Counted from the stretch's first letter, positions 16,986-26,197 are shown. The stretch is 64,000 nucleotides of DNA from an uncultured Gemmatimonadota bacterium (GCA_902805735.1 CADCTW010000230.1:1-64000); one strand, 5' to 3'. Notes: generated by a model from the sequence alone, not told the origin. Made by a program: numbers and translations.

Positions 16986-18203
16986 TCAACGCGCCAGCGC
17001 CCCCGCCGCCGATCGGTACACCTCGATGGTGTCGCGTGCGGTTCGTTCGGCGCTGAAGAGACTGGCGCGCACCGACCCGAGCTGCGCCAGCACGCCGCGG
17101 AGCGCGGGTGAGGCCACGATGTCCGTCATGGCGCGGGCGATGTCCGCCGGGTCGTAGGGGTCGAAATACACCGCGGCGTCGGCGCCCACCTCGGGGAGCG
17201 CCCCCGCGCGTGCCGCCGCGACGGGGGTGCCGCATGCCCCCGCCTCCAGCAGGGGGAGCCCGAAGCCTTCGTAGAGGCTCGGGAAGACGTACAGCTCCGC
17301 CGCGCGGTAGAACGCGGGGAGGTCGTGGTCCGGGACGTAGCCCGGGAGCACGACCCGGCCCTGCAGCCCCAGCGCCGCGATGGTGTCGTGGAGCGCACCC
17401 AGCTCGTTTCCACGCCCCGGCTTGCCAACCAGCACCAGGGTGCGGCCGCTCAGCGGCCCCGAGCTCACGAGCGCGAACGCCTCCACCAGCCGGCGGAGGT
17501 TCTTGTGCGGGCTGAGCGTCGCCACCGAGAGCACGAAGGGCGACGCGATGCCGTACGCGCCCACCCGTTCGCGTGCATCCTCCAGCGATGGGATCTCGAA
17601 CTCTCGCGGCGTGAGCAGCACCGTGCGCACCCGCTGCGGGTCGACGCGCGTGCGGGCCAGGACCTCGCGGCGGGTGAAATCGGAGATCGTGATCAGCCAG
17701 TCCGCGCGGTGGCAGGACGGCACCCGCTCCGACTCGAAGACCCTCGCCGTCCAGGCCGTGGGCACCTCGTCCAGGCTCTCGCGGTAGAACTGCGACGAGA
17801 AGTCGTGCACCGTCAGCACCGTGGGGAGCGGAAACGCCGGCGGCACCAGGTTGCCGGGGAAGTGCATGAGGTCCAGCCCGTCCAGCCGGGCCCGCCAGCG
17901 CAGCACGGAATACTCCCACGCCACGCGCCGGTACACCTCGAACAGCCCCGCCGGGATGGGGCAGACCACGTGGCGGAAGTTCGGGAGCGTGGTCTCGAAC
18001 AGGTGCCGGTTGCGCTGGGTCACGTAGAGGACGTACTCGTTGCGCGAGTCCACCTTGCGCAGCCCGTCCACCAGTCGGCGCAGATACGTCTCGCCCCCGC
18101 CGTTCACGCCGGGGCGCAGCGACAGCAGGTCCACACCGATCCGCAGCGGGCGGTCCGCCGGAGGGGCGGCCGGGGGCCTCTTCTTCGCGATCACGCGGCC
18201 CAC
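16986..18203 (-). CDS. Glycosyltransferase family 4
   Basis: 405 residues, GT-B fold. N-terminal glycine loop GVNGGGETYLRRLVDGLRK. The C-terminal donor domain has SVATLSPHKNLRRLVEAF and the E-x7-E signature in YEGFGLPLLEAGACGTPVA. It adds a sugar from a nucleotide-sugar donor to the lipid-linked chain on the inner face of the membrane. The GTG start at 18203 directly follows the stop of the membrane-protein gene without a gap. A basic N-terminal lead (about 20 residues) may be untranslated if a later GTG is used. Confidence 0.88.
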   Translation of the reverse strand: MGRVIAKKRPPAAPPADRPLRIGVDLLSLRPGVNGGGETYLRRLVDGLRKVDSRNEYVLYVTQRNRHLFETTLPNFRHVVCPIPAGLFEVYRRVAWEYSVLRWRARLDGLDLMHFPGNLVPPAFPLPTVLTVHDFSSQFYRESLDEVPTAWTARVFESERVPSCHRADWLITISDFTRREVLARTRVDPQRVRTVLLTPREFEIPSLEDARERVGAYGIASPFVLSVATLSPHKNLRRLVEAFALVSSGPLSGRTLVLVGKPGRGNELGALHDTIAALGLQGRVVLPGYVPDHDLPAFYRAAELYVFPSLYEGFGLPLLEAGACGTPVAAARAGALPEVGADAAVYFDPYDPADIARAMTDIVASPALRGVLAQLGSVRASLFSAERTARDTIEVYRSAAGALAR

Positions 18204-19652
18204 TCACGACCCCCGGGCAAGGGCGTACAGGCAGAACACCACCACGGAGCAGAGGAGCATGGAAACGTAGAGTAGCAGGCGTTGGCGCAGGTATCCGATG
18301 CCGGCCGCGCTCAGCACGAGCATCAGGGGAACCCCCTGCACCAGGTATCGCGGATTGCTGAAGTAGCCGGCCAGCGCTACGCCCAGCGCCATGGCCAGCA
18401 CCAGGCCGGCGAGAAAGATCCCGGCCGCGGCACGCTCGCGCACCGCGCCGGCCATCCCGGCCAGCAGCCCGGGGAGCAGGAGGAGCCAGAGGATCTGCCC
18501 GGGCATCAGGAAGGTCCCGATGCTCATCATCCCACCCGTCGTGCCCGGAAGGGGGAGGACGAAGGGGAGCACCATCGCCGCCAGCAGCAGGTGCGGTGCC
18601 AGGAGGAGGTTCCTGCCGTACAGGTACCGCGTGAGCCCCGAGCTGCCCGCACCCACCTCGTTCGCCCAGCTTTCGCGCGCCACCGCCACGGAGGTGAGCG
18701 GGTTGGGGAAGCGGGCCAGCAGGTCCATCTTCCCGCCGAGCCCGGCGCCCTGCAGGACCGCCAGGAACAGGAGCAGCACCCCGCCCGCGACCGCCAGCGC
18801 GGCCAGCTTGCTCCCGCGCCGCCGCCCCGTGAGCCCCACCAGGAGCGCGGCGGAACCCACGATGGTGACCCCCGTGTCCGGCCGGATCATGAACAGCGGG
18901 ACCAGCGAGGCGCCCAGGGCGCACACCGACCGCGCCGACACCTGGCGGGAAATGGCAATGGCGGCGGACGCGCACGCCACCACGAAAAAGGACAGGACCA
19001 CGTCCTTGTACACCATCCCCGACCAGACCAGCAGCGTGGGCAGGAACGCCGCCAGGTACCCGGCGACGGCCGCGCGCCGCCTGTCGTAGACCTGCAGGGC
19101 CAGGAAGAAGGCCACCACCGCCGCCCCCGCCCCGAAAAGCCCGTTGAGGAGCAGGGGCGCCACGGCCACGCGCCCCGTCAGCGCAAAGACGGCGCCGACC
19201 AGATAATAGTAGCCCGGGTCCTTGTCGGTCAGGTGAACCGTGGGCGATCCGCTCCGCCACGCCTCGGCCACGGCCCAGCCGCTCGCCTCCCAGTGGAGGT
19301 AGTCCTTCCCCCCCTCCAGCCCCGGCAGCCCCGCGATCATCACGGCCCCCGTGATGAAGAGCGCCGCCACGTACCGCGCGAGGAAGCCCCCCACGAACAG
19401 CCGCGTCACGAAGACGCGGTCGCTCGGCGCCAGCAGCACCACCATCCCCGCGCCGAGGGCCATGAACGCCGCGCCGGTGACCACCCCCACCGCGGCGTGG
19501 TGCACCCCGCCCACCGCGGCGAACGCCAGCGTCGCCACGAGCGCGGCGGCCCAGAGCACGGCCAGCCAGGCGGGGAGCGCGCCCGGCGCCGGCTCCCGCG
19601 CCGCGGGGCCGGCGGCCACCCGGGGCGGACGGGCCGCGTGCGCGTGCGTCAT
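18204..19652 (-). CDS. Polytopic membrane protein (GT39/ArnT-like or polymerase)
   Basis: 482 residues with about eleven hydrophobic segments. After the first helices, a loop has PGLEGGKDYLHWEASGWAVA and DKDPGYYYLVGAVFALTGR. This resembles the acidic first loop of GT-C glycosyltransferases, which use polyprenyl-phosphate sugars; a Wzy-type polymerase is the alternative. The ATG at 19652 overlaps the stop of the upstream GT4 gene (ATGA), so translation is coupled. Confidence 0.7.
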   Translation of the reverse strand: MTHAHAARPPRVAAGPAAREPAPGALPAWLAVLWAAALVATLAFAAVGGVHHAAVGVVTGAAFMALGAGMVVLLAPSDRVFVTRLFVGGFLARYVAALFITGAVMIAGLPGLEGGKDYLHWEASGWAVAEAWRSGSPTVHLTDKDPGYYYLVGAVFALTGRVAVAPLLLNGLFGAGAAVVAFFLALQVYDRRRAAVAGYLAAFLPTLLVWSGMVYKDVVLSFFVVACASAAIAISRQVSARSVCALGASLVPLFMIRPDTGVTIVGSAALLVGLTGRRRGSKLAALAVAGGVLLLFLAVLQGAGLGGKMDLLARFPNPLTSVAVARESWANEVGAGSSGLTRYLYGRNLLLAPHLLLAAMVLPFVLPLPGTTGGMMSIGTFLMPGQILWLLLLPGLLAGMAGAVRERAAAGIFLAGLVLAMALGVALAGYFSNPRYLVQGVPLMLVLSAAGIGYLRQRLLLYVSMLLCSVVVFCLYALARGS

Positions 19653-20893
19653 CCCGCTCCCGCCAGGTGCTCTCGGAACAGCTCGGCGAACTGTGCCGCC
19701 GGGTCGCGGGCCATGATCGGCCCGACGAGCGCGAAACCCTCGCGGATCAGCGAGCGCCGCAGGTCGCCGTCGTCCAGCACGCGGCGCAGGCTGCCGGCCA
19801 GGGCCCGCGGGTCGCCGGGGGGCACCAGCAGCGCCTGGTGGCCGTCCCGCAGCAGGAAGGGGATCCCGCTGACGGCGCTGGCGACCACCGGAAGGCTGTG
19901 CCCCATCGCCTCGTAGATCACCCGCGGAAAGCCCTCGCTGTACGTGGGGAGCACGAAGATGTCGGCGCGCCGGTAGAAGCCGAAGAGCTCGGCGCCCGAG
20001 GCGACGAACCCGTGGAACGTCACCTGGCCGGCCAGGCCGGCGCGCGCGGCCTGCGCGGCGAGCGCGGCCCGCTCGGGGCCGTCGCCCACGATGTCCAGGA
20101 CCAGGTCCCGCCCCTCGCCCCGCAGCGCCTGGAGCGCCTCCAGCAGCACGGGCACGCCCTTGCGGCGGTTGAGGCCGCCCACGTACAGCAGACGCACCGG
20201 GCTCGCGGCGCAGGTGTCGCCGCGGCGAACCATGTGGGACGGCGTCATCTCCAGGATGGGCGCGGTCTCGTACACCGGCCTTCCCTCGCCACCGTACTTG
20301 TCCAGCAGCGCGCGGCCGGCGGTCAGGCCCAGGGCCGTCGTGCGCATCATCCACCCCTCCCAGCGGGTGAGGAGGAAGCGGTACGGGCGAAAGAGGAGCC
20401 CGCGCACGCCGCGCCACCGGAAGGTGAAGGGGGTGATCTCCTCCCAGTCGTTGGCCAGGTACACCGCGGCGGGACGCCGGAAGAAGAAGTGGTTCACCGT
20501 GTAGGCGACACCACCCTGGTAGCTGGGAACGAACGCGTACACCACGTCCCAGCGGCGGATCCGGCGCACCACGCGCAGGGCGCTGCGGAGGTGGTGCCAG
20601 AGCGAGGGCAGCATCTTCCCCGAGCCGGAGGGCGGGGTGGGGAGCGGCTCCACCCGCACGCGCGGGTCCAGCAGCGGGTCGTCGGTCCTGAACCCCGGGT
20701 GCCCGGGGGTGAGGACGTGCCCGCACACGGTCACCGAGCCGAAGTGGCCGCACAGGCTGCTGGCGAGCTGCCCGTACGGCTTGAAGATACGGTACGCGCT
20801 CCCGTCGTACGAGATGGGGCCGGGGAGGACCAGCGTCACGCCGCGCCCGCTGGCGGAGTGGACGGGGCCGGCCGGCGCCGGCGGCGCGCTCAC
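19649..20893 (-). CDS. Glycosyltransferase family 4
   Basis: 414 residues, GT-B. VTLVLPGPISYDGSAYRIF at the start; donor domain with RLLYVGGLNRRKGVPVLLEA and the signature YSEGFPRVIYEAMGHSLPV. An uncommon aromatic middle (VNHFFFRRPAAVYLANDWEE) marks the acceptor side. The GTG at 20893 overlaps the stop of the phosphatase-fold gene (GTGA), which fixes this start against the much longer open frame upstream. Confidence 0.87.
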   Translation of the reverse strand: MSAPPAPAGPVHSASGRGVTLVLPGPISYDGSAYRIFKPYGQLASSLCGHFGSVTVCGHVLTPGHPGFRTDDPLLDPRVRVEPLPTPPSGSGKMLPSLWHHLRSALRVVRRIRRWDVVYAFVPSYQGGVAYTVNHFFFRRPAAVYLANDWEEITPFTFRWRGVRGLLFRPYRFLLTRWEGWMMRTTALGLTAGRALLDKYGGEGRPVYETAPILEMTPSHMVRRGDTCAASPVRLLYVGGLNRRKGVPVLLEALQALRGEGRDLVLDIVGDGPERAALAAQAARAGLAGQVTFHGFVASGAELFGFYRRADIFVLPTYSEGFPRVIYEAMGHSLPVVASAVSGIPFLLRDGHQALLVPPGDPRALAGSLRRVLDDGDLRRSLIREGFALVGPIMARDPAAQFAELFREHLAGAG

Positions 20894-22011
20894 CGGAGCA
20901 CCTGCGCCTGGCGCATGGCCCGGCGCAGCTCGCCGTACACGGCGGTGGTGCGGAAGCTGGGCCGCGGCAGGTCCTCCGAGGAGAGGAACACCGCCTGCTG
21001 GCTGGGAAGCGCCGGATGGTACCCGTGCAGCCCCTTCCCCGTGCCGCGGCCCAGGAAGCTGGGCGAGATCCCCAGCCCCTCGTCCACCACCCAGATCAGG
21101 TCGCCGAAGGCGCGCGAGGTCACGCCGTACTCGCTCCGCTCCTCCTCGGCGACGAGCGCCCCGTGGCGCTCCTCGGCCAGGTGCGCCGCCATCTCGCTCC
21201 TGAGCCCCGGGTCCGGCACCCAGAAGCGCGCCAGGGTCGCGTCCAGGAAGTACATGTACCGGTCCGGCCGCGGCCGGCCGAAGTGCCGCTCCACCCGCAT
21301 GTCGTAGGGGCCCCGCACGTTGGCGGCGCCGTGGTCCGAGACCACCGCCACGTAGCCGTCCGGGTTGGCCTGGCGGAACGCCGCGACCAGCTCGCCCAGC
21401 CACGCGCGGTAGTCCTCGATCCGCGCCAGGAACTCGGGCGACCCCACTCCGGTGGAATGGACCAGCGAGTCGAGGTCGGGAAGCGACAGGAACAACCCCT
21501 CCCCGGGGCGCACCGCGGCGAGCGCGCGCTCCACCAGCACCCGGTCCCGGCCGGGCGGCCGCACGTTCCGCAGCCGCGAGTGCAGCACCAGGGTGCCCCG
21601 GAACCCGGGGGAGCTCAGCAGGGTGGGGTGGGGAAACGACGGGTCGAACGGATAGCTCCCCGTGGGCTCGAACGCGCCCAGGTACGAAAAGGGGATGTTG
21701 CCCGTGTACCCCGCCACCCGCGAAAGCGCGCGGTGCGCCGCCCGGTCCAGGTAATACGCGTGGCGGAGCGGCGACAGCAGCCGCAGGGCCGGCGCCCACC
21801 CGCGCAGCCACGAGTTTCCCGGATTGTAGTTGAAGATGTTCAGGAAGCCGAGCTCGTCGGGGGTCATCCCCGCGAACAGCTCGGCCACCAGGTTCACGCT
21901 GTACCCGAACCCCGGACGCACCGAGGCGCGCCCCGGCAGCTCGGGCAGAAACCGCTCCGGCAGGTACGAGAACGGCAGGCAGTCGATGAAGACGATCAGG
22001 CTCGGCCGCAC
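20890..22011 (-). CDS. Alkaline-phosphatase-fold hydrolase/phosphotransferase
   Basis: 373 residues. Begins RPSLIVFIDCLPF (metal-binding Asp) and later has LPDLDSLVHSTG and VAVVSDHGAANVRG, the DSLxH and SDHG metal ligands of the nucleotide pyrophosphatase/phosphodiesterase and phosphoglycerate-mutase superfamily. In surface polysaccharide loci such proteins may transfer or remove phospho-substituents; the substrate is unknown. The GTG at 22011 follows GGAGG at about 5 nt and overlaps the nucleotidyltransferase gene by 16 nt. Confidence 0.75.
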   Translation of the reverse strand: MRPSLIVFIDCLPFSYLPERFLPELPGRASVRPGFGYSVNLVAELFAGMTPDELGFLNIFNYNPGNSWLRGWAPALRLLSPLRHAYYLDRAAHRALSRVAGYTGNIPFSYLGAFEPTGSYPFDPSFPHPTLLSSPGFRGTLVLHSRLRNVRPPGRDRVLVERALAAVRPGEGLFLSLPDLDSLVHSTGVGSPEFLARIEDYRAWLGELVAAFRQANPDGYVAVVSDHGAANVRGPYDMRVERHFGRPRPDRYMYFLDATLARFWVPDPGLRSEMAAHLAEERHGALVAEEERSEYGVTSRAFGDLIWVVDEGLGISPSFLGRGTGKGLHGYHPALPSQQAVFLSSEDLPRPSFRTTAVYGELRRAMRQAQVLR

Positions 22012-23282
22012 GACTCCTCCAGAACCGAGTAGAGATACGCGCGCCGCGGCCCGAACCAGCGACTGCTTCCGACCAGGTAGTCCACGTACCCGCGCCGCGC
22101 CGCCAGGAACCGGTCCACGTCGCTCCCGCCCCGCGGACGGAAGCCGGGCCAGAGCCTCGCCAGCGAGCGGTCGGCGAGATCCAGGCTCGCCGCCGCGCCG
22201 CGGCCGTGGAGCAGGGCGGAGAGGGCGGCGTTCAGATTCAGCAGGAAGCCCAGCTGCTCCGGGCGCTTGGCCCGGAGCAGCCACGGGATCGCGCGGTGCG
22301 GCCGCGCCACCGCCCCGGTGCGCACCGCCAGGTACGCCTCGTAGGCCCGCCTGCGCGGCGTCTCAACCGGCCACAGCCGCCGCCCCTGGGCCACGGCCGC
22401 GCGGGCGATCTCCACGTCCGAAGCGGCGGCGGAAAGCGACAGCAGCATGCGCAGCCCGGCGCGGAACGCCTCCAGCACCTCCAGGTGAAGCTGCGGGGGC
22501 TCCTGCTGGAAGCGCAGGCGGAGCTTCCCCTCCAGGCTGCGCTCCAGCAGCTCCGCCGAGCCCGGCGCGAAGTACCGGGCCAGCGGCGGCCGGGCGGCCT
22601 CGGCGCGCCAGGCGCGCACCCGCTTTTGGAAGGTGGGGATCATCACGCCCGCGTGGGGCAGCAGCCAGGTGGTGAGGTCCAGCGCCTGCCTCGCCCAGGT
22701 GTAGCGCGCCGTCCGCGCGTCTTCCGGCGTGCCCGCGCCCCGTACCAGGGCGGCCGGGACGCGGAAGACCATCTCCCAGAGCCGGTGGATGGGCACCTCG
22801 TTGAGCTGCCGCAGGTCGATGCTGCGGGCGTCCAGCGCGGGGAGCTCCCCGCGCACGTCGGCGCCGAGCAGGGTGCGGCCGGTCGCGCGGACGTCCCAGC
22901 AGCGAAAGGTGGGCGGGTGGCGCCGCAGCCGCTCCAGGGTGGTGAGGCTGGCGTCCAGGTGAAAGAGCCGCGGCCCGGCACGGTTCACACGCTCCTCCAC
23001 CGCCCTCAGGGCCCGTGCGGCGCCCGCCCAGCCTGCGCCGCCGGGCGGGGCATCCCCCACCACGTACATCTCGATGTCGCTGCCGAGCTGCACCTGCCCC
23101 GCTCCGTCGCGCCACCAGGTGAGCTCCCCGCGCGAAGCGCTGCCGTGCAGCAGCACCGAGTGCGGGCGGAGGGCGGCCAGGATCCGCACCGTCTCGTCCA
23201 GGAGCGCCCTCACCTCCGGAGGATATCCGTATTCCCGGCAGAGCGAATCTACGGCCGTCCCGGTGGAGGTGTCCGCGTCCAT
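21996..23282 (-). CDS. Polymerase-beta-superfamily nucleotidyltransferase
   Basis: 428 residues, first gene of the minus-strand polysaccharide locus. The N-terminal nucleotidyltransferase core shows VLLHGSASRGELTWW followed by LGSDIEMYVVG (GS-x-n-SDxE; the second acidic residue is Glu). The rest is alpha-helical and unrecognised. It may adenylylate or uridylylate a small molecule or the polymer, or be a regulator. The frame is open to 23411; ATG 23282 (MDADTSTG) is used because the upstream part is low in protein-like composition. Confidence 0.65.
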   Translation of the reverse strand: MDADTSTGTAVDSLCREYGYPPEVRALLDETVRILAALRPHSVLLHGSASRGELTWWRDGAGQVQLGSDIEMYVVGDAPPGGAGWAGAARALRAVEERVNRAGPRLFHLDASLTTLERLRRHPPTFRCWDVRATGRTLLGADVRGELPALDARSIDLRQLNEVPIHRLWEMVFRVPAALVRGAGTPEDARTARYTWARQALDLTTWLLPHAGVMIPTFQKRVRAWRAEAARPPLARYFAPGSAELLERSLEGKLRLRFQQEPPQLHLEVLEAFRAGLRMLLSLSAAASDVEIARAAVAQGRRLWPVETPRRRAYEAYLAVRTGAVARPHRAIPWLLRAKRPEQLGFLLNLNAALSALLHGRGAAASLDLADRSLARLWPGFRPRGGSDVDRFLAARRGYVDYLVGSSRWFGPRRAYLYSVLEESCGRA

Positions 23283-23488
23283 CGCCCGTTCCCGGTCAGC
23301 GGGGGCCGTGCCGGCGAGGCGGCGCGGCATCGGCCCATTCCTGGTTGCGCGGCAGCCTTCCGGAAGCCGCGAGAGCAGGACCGCGCGGGGATTCAACAAG
23401 TTAGAGAACAATATCTTAGCCCCGCAAGCCCCGGCAGCGCAGCGGCCTCACGCGGTGCGGGTAAGCGCAGACGGCAGGCTCTGGACTC

Positions 23489-23547
23489 TTTGTGTCTCTG
23501 TGTCTCTGTGTCTCTGTGTCTCTGTGTCTCTGTGTCTCTGTGTGAGA
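23489..23547. repeat. Microsatellite-like expansion of TGTGTCTC
   Basis: About seven copies of the octamer TGTGTCTC in a row, ending TGTGTGAGATC. The unit is part of the dispersed CACAGAGG-type repeat, so this appears to be an expanded copy. It lies in the divergent spacer (23283-23628) between the polysaccharide locus and the small membrane-protein gene. Confidence 0.85.
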
Positions 23548-23628
23548 TCATTTTGTCCTGTAGCGTACGGCGGCACGGCCGTTGCCTGTTGGCGGCACAT
23601 GCTACTACGCGCCCAGCCGATCCAGGCG

Positions 23629-23781
23629 ATGGACGAATACGACGAGCCGGAGGTGCACCGGCGCGTGGACGACGACATGCTCGAAGACGGGCTCGTGATG
23701 CGGGCCGCGTGGGCGTGGGCGCTGTTCGCGCTGGGGCTTGCCGTTGCCATCGGGCTCTTTTTCGTCTACACTCCCCGCTGA
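23629..23781 (+). CDS. Small single-span membrane protein (50 aa)
   Basis: MDEYDEPEVHRRVDDDMLED, then the hydrophobic helix WAWALFALGLAVAIGLFFVY and a short PR tail. An acidic cytoplasmic end and one transmembrane helix are seen. ATG 23629 is preferred; ATG 23599 (MLLRAQPIQA) is an in-frame alternative. It lies about 55 nt before thrS and could be co-transcribed. No family recognised. Confidence 0.6.
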   Translation: MDEYDEPEVHRRVDDDMLEDGLVMRAAWAWALFALGLAVAIGLFFVYTPR

Positions 23782-23784
23782 AAT

Positions 23785-23807
23785 CCGCCCGGCCACCGGC
23801 CGGGCGG
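23785..23807 (+). other. GC hairpin between the small membrane gene and thrS
   Basis: CCGCCCGGCC-ACC-GGCCGGGCGG, a perfect 10-bp stem immediately after the stop codon at 23781. No T run follows, so it may be an RNA-stabilising or weak terminator structure in the thrS leader. Confidence 0.5.
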
Positions 23808-23837
23808 CCTCCATCCCATAGCATCGCAGAGCAGTCC

Positions 23838-25772
23838 GTGGATACGGTCAAGGTTTCCCTCCCCGACGGGTCCGTGCGTGAAGTGCCGCGCGGGGCCCCC
23901 GTGCGCGCCGTGGCCGAGGCCATCGGCCCGCGCCTGGCCAAGGCCGCCGTCGCCGCCCGGGTGGACGGCGAAGTGGTGGACCTGGTGCGCCCCCTCGATG
24001 CCGACGCCGCCGTCCAGATCCTCACGGAGAAGGACGCCGACGCCCTGGGCGTGCTGCGCCATTCGGCCGCCCACATCCTGGCCACCGCCGTGCGCCGCGT
24101 GCGGCCCGACGCCGGCATCGGCTTCGGGCCGGCCATCGACAACGGCTTCTACTACGACTTCCAGGTCGACCCCCCCTTCACCCCCGAGGAGCTGGAGCGC
24201 ATCGAGGGGGAGATGGCCAAGGTCGCCACCGCCGACGACCCCTTCGAGCGCCGCGAGGTGACGCGGGACGAGGCGCGCGAGCTGTTCGCGGACGACCCGC
24301 TCAAGCTGGAGCGGCTGGAGGAGCTGGGCGACGACGAGACGATCAGCGTGTACCGCAACGGCCCCTTCCTGGACCTGTGCCGCGGCCCGCACGTCCCCAC
24401 CACGGGGCGCCTCAAGCACTTCAAGCTCCTCAACATCGCCGGCGCGTACTGGCGCGGCGACGAGAAGCGGCAGATGCTGCAGCGCATCTACGGCACGGCC
24501 TTCTTTGGCAAGGACGAGCTGGCACAGCACCTCCACCAGCTGGAGGAGGCCAAGCGGCGCGACCACCGGCGGCTGGGGAAGGAGCTGGAGCTCTTCATGT
24601 TCCACCCCGCGGCCCCGGGGTCGGCGTTCTGGACGGAGCGCGGCACCACCATCTACCAGACGCTCAACGAGTACATGCGCGAGCTGCAGCTCCGCAGCGG
24701 CTACGGCGAGGTGAAGACGCCCCTCCTCTTCAACAAGTCGCTGTGGGAGGTGAGCGGGCACTGGGGCAAGTACCGCGAGAACATGTTCCTGGTGCTGGAC
24801 GCGGAGTCGGGCGAGCACGACTTCTCGCTGAAGCCCATGAACTGCCCGTCGCACCACCTGCTGTACGCGGCCAAGAAGCACTCGTACCGCGAGCTGCCCA
24901 TCCGCTACTGCACCTTCGACGTGCTCCACCGCAACGAGGTGTCCGGCGCGCTGAGCGGGCTCACGCGGGTGCGGCAGTTCCAGCAGGACGACTCGCACAT
25001 CTACCTGGCCGAGTCGCAGATCGAGGACGAGGTGAAGCGGCTGGTGGCGCTGATCCAGGAGGTGTACGGCACCTTCGGGCTCACGGCCACGGCCAAGTTC
25101 GCCACGCGCCCCGAGCAGCGCATCGGCGACGACGCCATGTGGGACCGGGCGGAGAACGCGCTGCTGGTGGCGCTGGAGTCCACGGGGCTCCCGTACGAGC
25201 TGAAGCCGGGCGACGGCGCCTTCTACGGCCCCAAGATCGACTTCGACGTGCGCGACTCCATCGGCCGGAGCTGGCAGCTCGGCACCATCCAGCTGGACTA
25301 CGCGGCGCCGGAGCGCTTCGATCTGAGCTACGTGGGCGAAGACAACCAGGCGCACCGCCCGGTGGTGATCCACCGCGCCATCTGCGGCTCGTTCGAGCGC
25401 TTCATCGCCATCCTGATCGAGCACTTCGCGGGCGCCTTCCCCGTGTGGCTGGCCCCCGTGCAGGTGGTGGTCGTCCCCATCTCCGACGACCAGGCCGCCT
25501 CCGCGCGCCAGTACGGCGACGAGCTGCGGGCCGCGGGCGTGCGCGTGCACGTGGACGACCGCAACGAGACGCTCAACTACCGCATCCGCGAGGCGGAGAC
25601 GGCCAAGGTGCCGTACATGGCCGTGATCGGCGGGCGCGAGGCGGAGGGGGGCACGGTGGCCGTGCGGGTGCGCGGGGCCGGGCGCAAGCAGGAGATCGTG
25701 GAGCGCGGGGTGCTTGCGGACCGCATCCGGGAGCAGGCGCGCACACGCACGCTGCAGGTGGGGTTCGAGTAA
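23838..25772 (+). CDS. thrS: Threonine--tRNA ligase
   Basis: 644 residues. TGS domain first (VKVSLPDGSVREVPRGAPV); editing domain with HSAAH and NGFYYDF; catalytic class II core with the zinc ligand in MNCPSHHLLY and motif 2 RNEVSGALSGLTRVRQFQQDD; anticodon domain with VWLAPVQVVVVPIS. It charges tRNA-Thr and clears mischarged serine. The GTG start at 23838 (VDTVKVSL) is chosen from the TGS domain start; the open frame extends far upstream through unrelated DNA. It is followed 1 nt after its TAA by an inverted-repeat element, then infC. Confidence 0.96.
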   Translation: MDTVKVSLPDGSVREVPRGAPVRAVAEAIGPRLAKAAVAARVDGEVVDLVRPLDADAAVQILTEKDADALGVLRHSAAHILATAVRRVRPDAGIGFGPAIDNGFYYDFQVDPPFTPEELERIEGEMAKVATADDPFERREVTRDEARELFADDPLKLERLEELGDDETISVYRNGPFLDLCRGPHVPTTGRLKHFKLLNIAGAYWRGDEKRQMLQRIYGTAFFGKDELAQHLHQLEEAKRRDHRRLGKELELFMFHPAAPGSAFWTERGTTIYQTLNEYMRELQLRSGYGEVKTPLLFNKSLWEVSGHWGKYRENMFLVLDAESGEHDFSLKPMNCPSHHLLYAAKKHSYRELPIRYCTFDVLHRNEVSGALSGLTRVRQFQQDDSHIYLAESQIEDEVKRLVALIQEVYGTFGLTATAKFATRPEQRIGDDAMWDRAENALLVALESTGLPYELKPGDGAFYGPKIDFDVRDSIGRSWQLGTIQLDYAAPERFDLSYVGEDNQAHRPVVIHRAICGSFERFIAILIEHFAGAFPVWLAPVQVVVVPISDDQAASARQYGDELRAAGVRVHVDDRNETLNYRIREAETAKVPYMAVIGGREAEGGTVAVRVRGAGRKQEIVERGVLADRIREQARTRTLQVGFE

Positions 25773-26017
25773 GGGCGGCCCTCACCCGGCAGCTTACAGC
25801 TGCCACCCTCTCCCAGTAACTGCCCTGGGAGAGGGGACTACGTCGTGCGCGGCGAGCGGCGACCCAGCACGCCGAGAGGGCAGGCGCGACGAATCGCGCC
25901 CCTGCCAATCCATGCGCGGCGAGCGGGCCCCCGCGGCACCGCTCGCGAAGTAGTCCCCTCTCCCACGCTGTTTGTGGGAGAGGGTGGCAGCTGTAAGCTG
26001 CCGGGTGAGGGCCGCCC
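25773..26017. repeat. MITE-like element with 43-bp perfect terminal inverted repeats
   Basis: The left arm 25773-25815 begins GGGCGGCCCTCACCCGGCAG, and the right arm 25975-26017 is its exact complement. A second, inner pair (TGGGAGAGGGGACTAC and its complement near 25950) means each end can also fold alone: CCCTCTCCCAG-TAACTGCC-CTGGGAGAGGG on the left. The centre holds GCGCGACGAATCGCGCC. No ORF of its own. It starts on the base after the thrS stop codon; related elements lie at 38564 and 61165. Confidence 0.85.
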
Positions 26018-26022
26018 CGCCG

Positions 26023-26051
26023 TTGACAGGTCCGTCGTCACCTGATAGATT
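26023..26051 (+). promoter_or_regulatory. Sigma-70-type promoter of the infC operon
   Basis: TTGACA (26023-26028), 17-nt spacer, TAGATT (26046-26051). A perfect -35 and spacing make this the best promoter in the window. It fires into a leader of about 200 nt ahead of infC. Confidence 0.75.
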
Positions 26052-26197
26052 CTGCCGTTCAATGCTGGACAAGCGGGGGCCGGCAGGCCCTCCACCTTTC
26101 GGCTTCGTTCCCTTGCAGGGGCGAATGCTGCCGGGTCCGCGCATCGCGCCTCGCCCAACTCGTGCCTCCACCGGAGCACGGAGTGCGTGTGCGCGTG

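Noticed and set aside
22206-23837. Upstream extension of the thrS reading frame (over 500 codons)
   Set aside because: The frame stays open only because of high GC. It is antisense to the nucleotidyltransferase gene and the TGS domain clearly begins at 23838.
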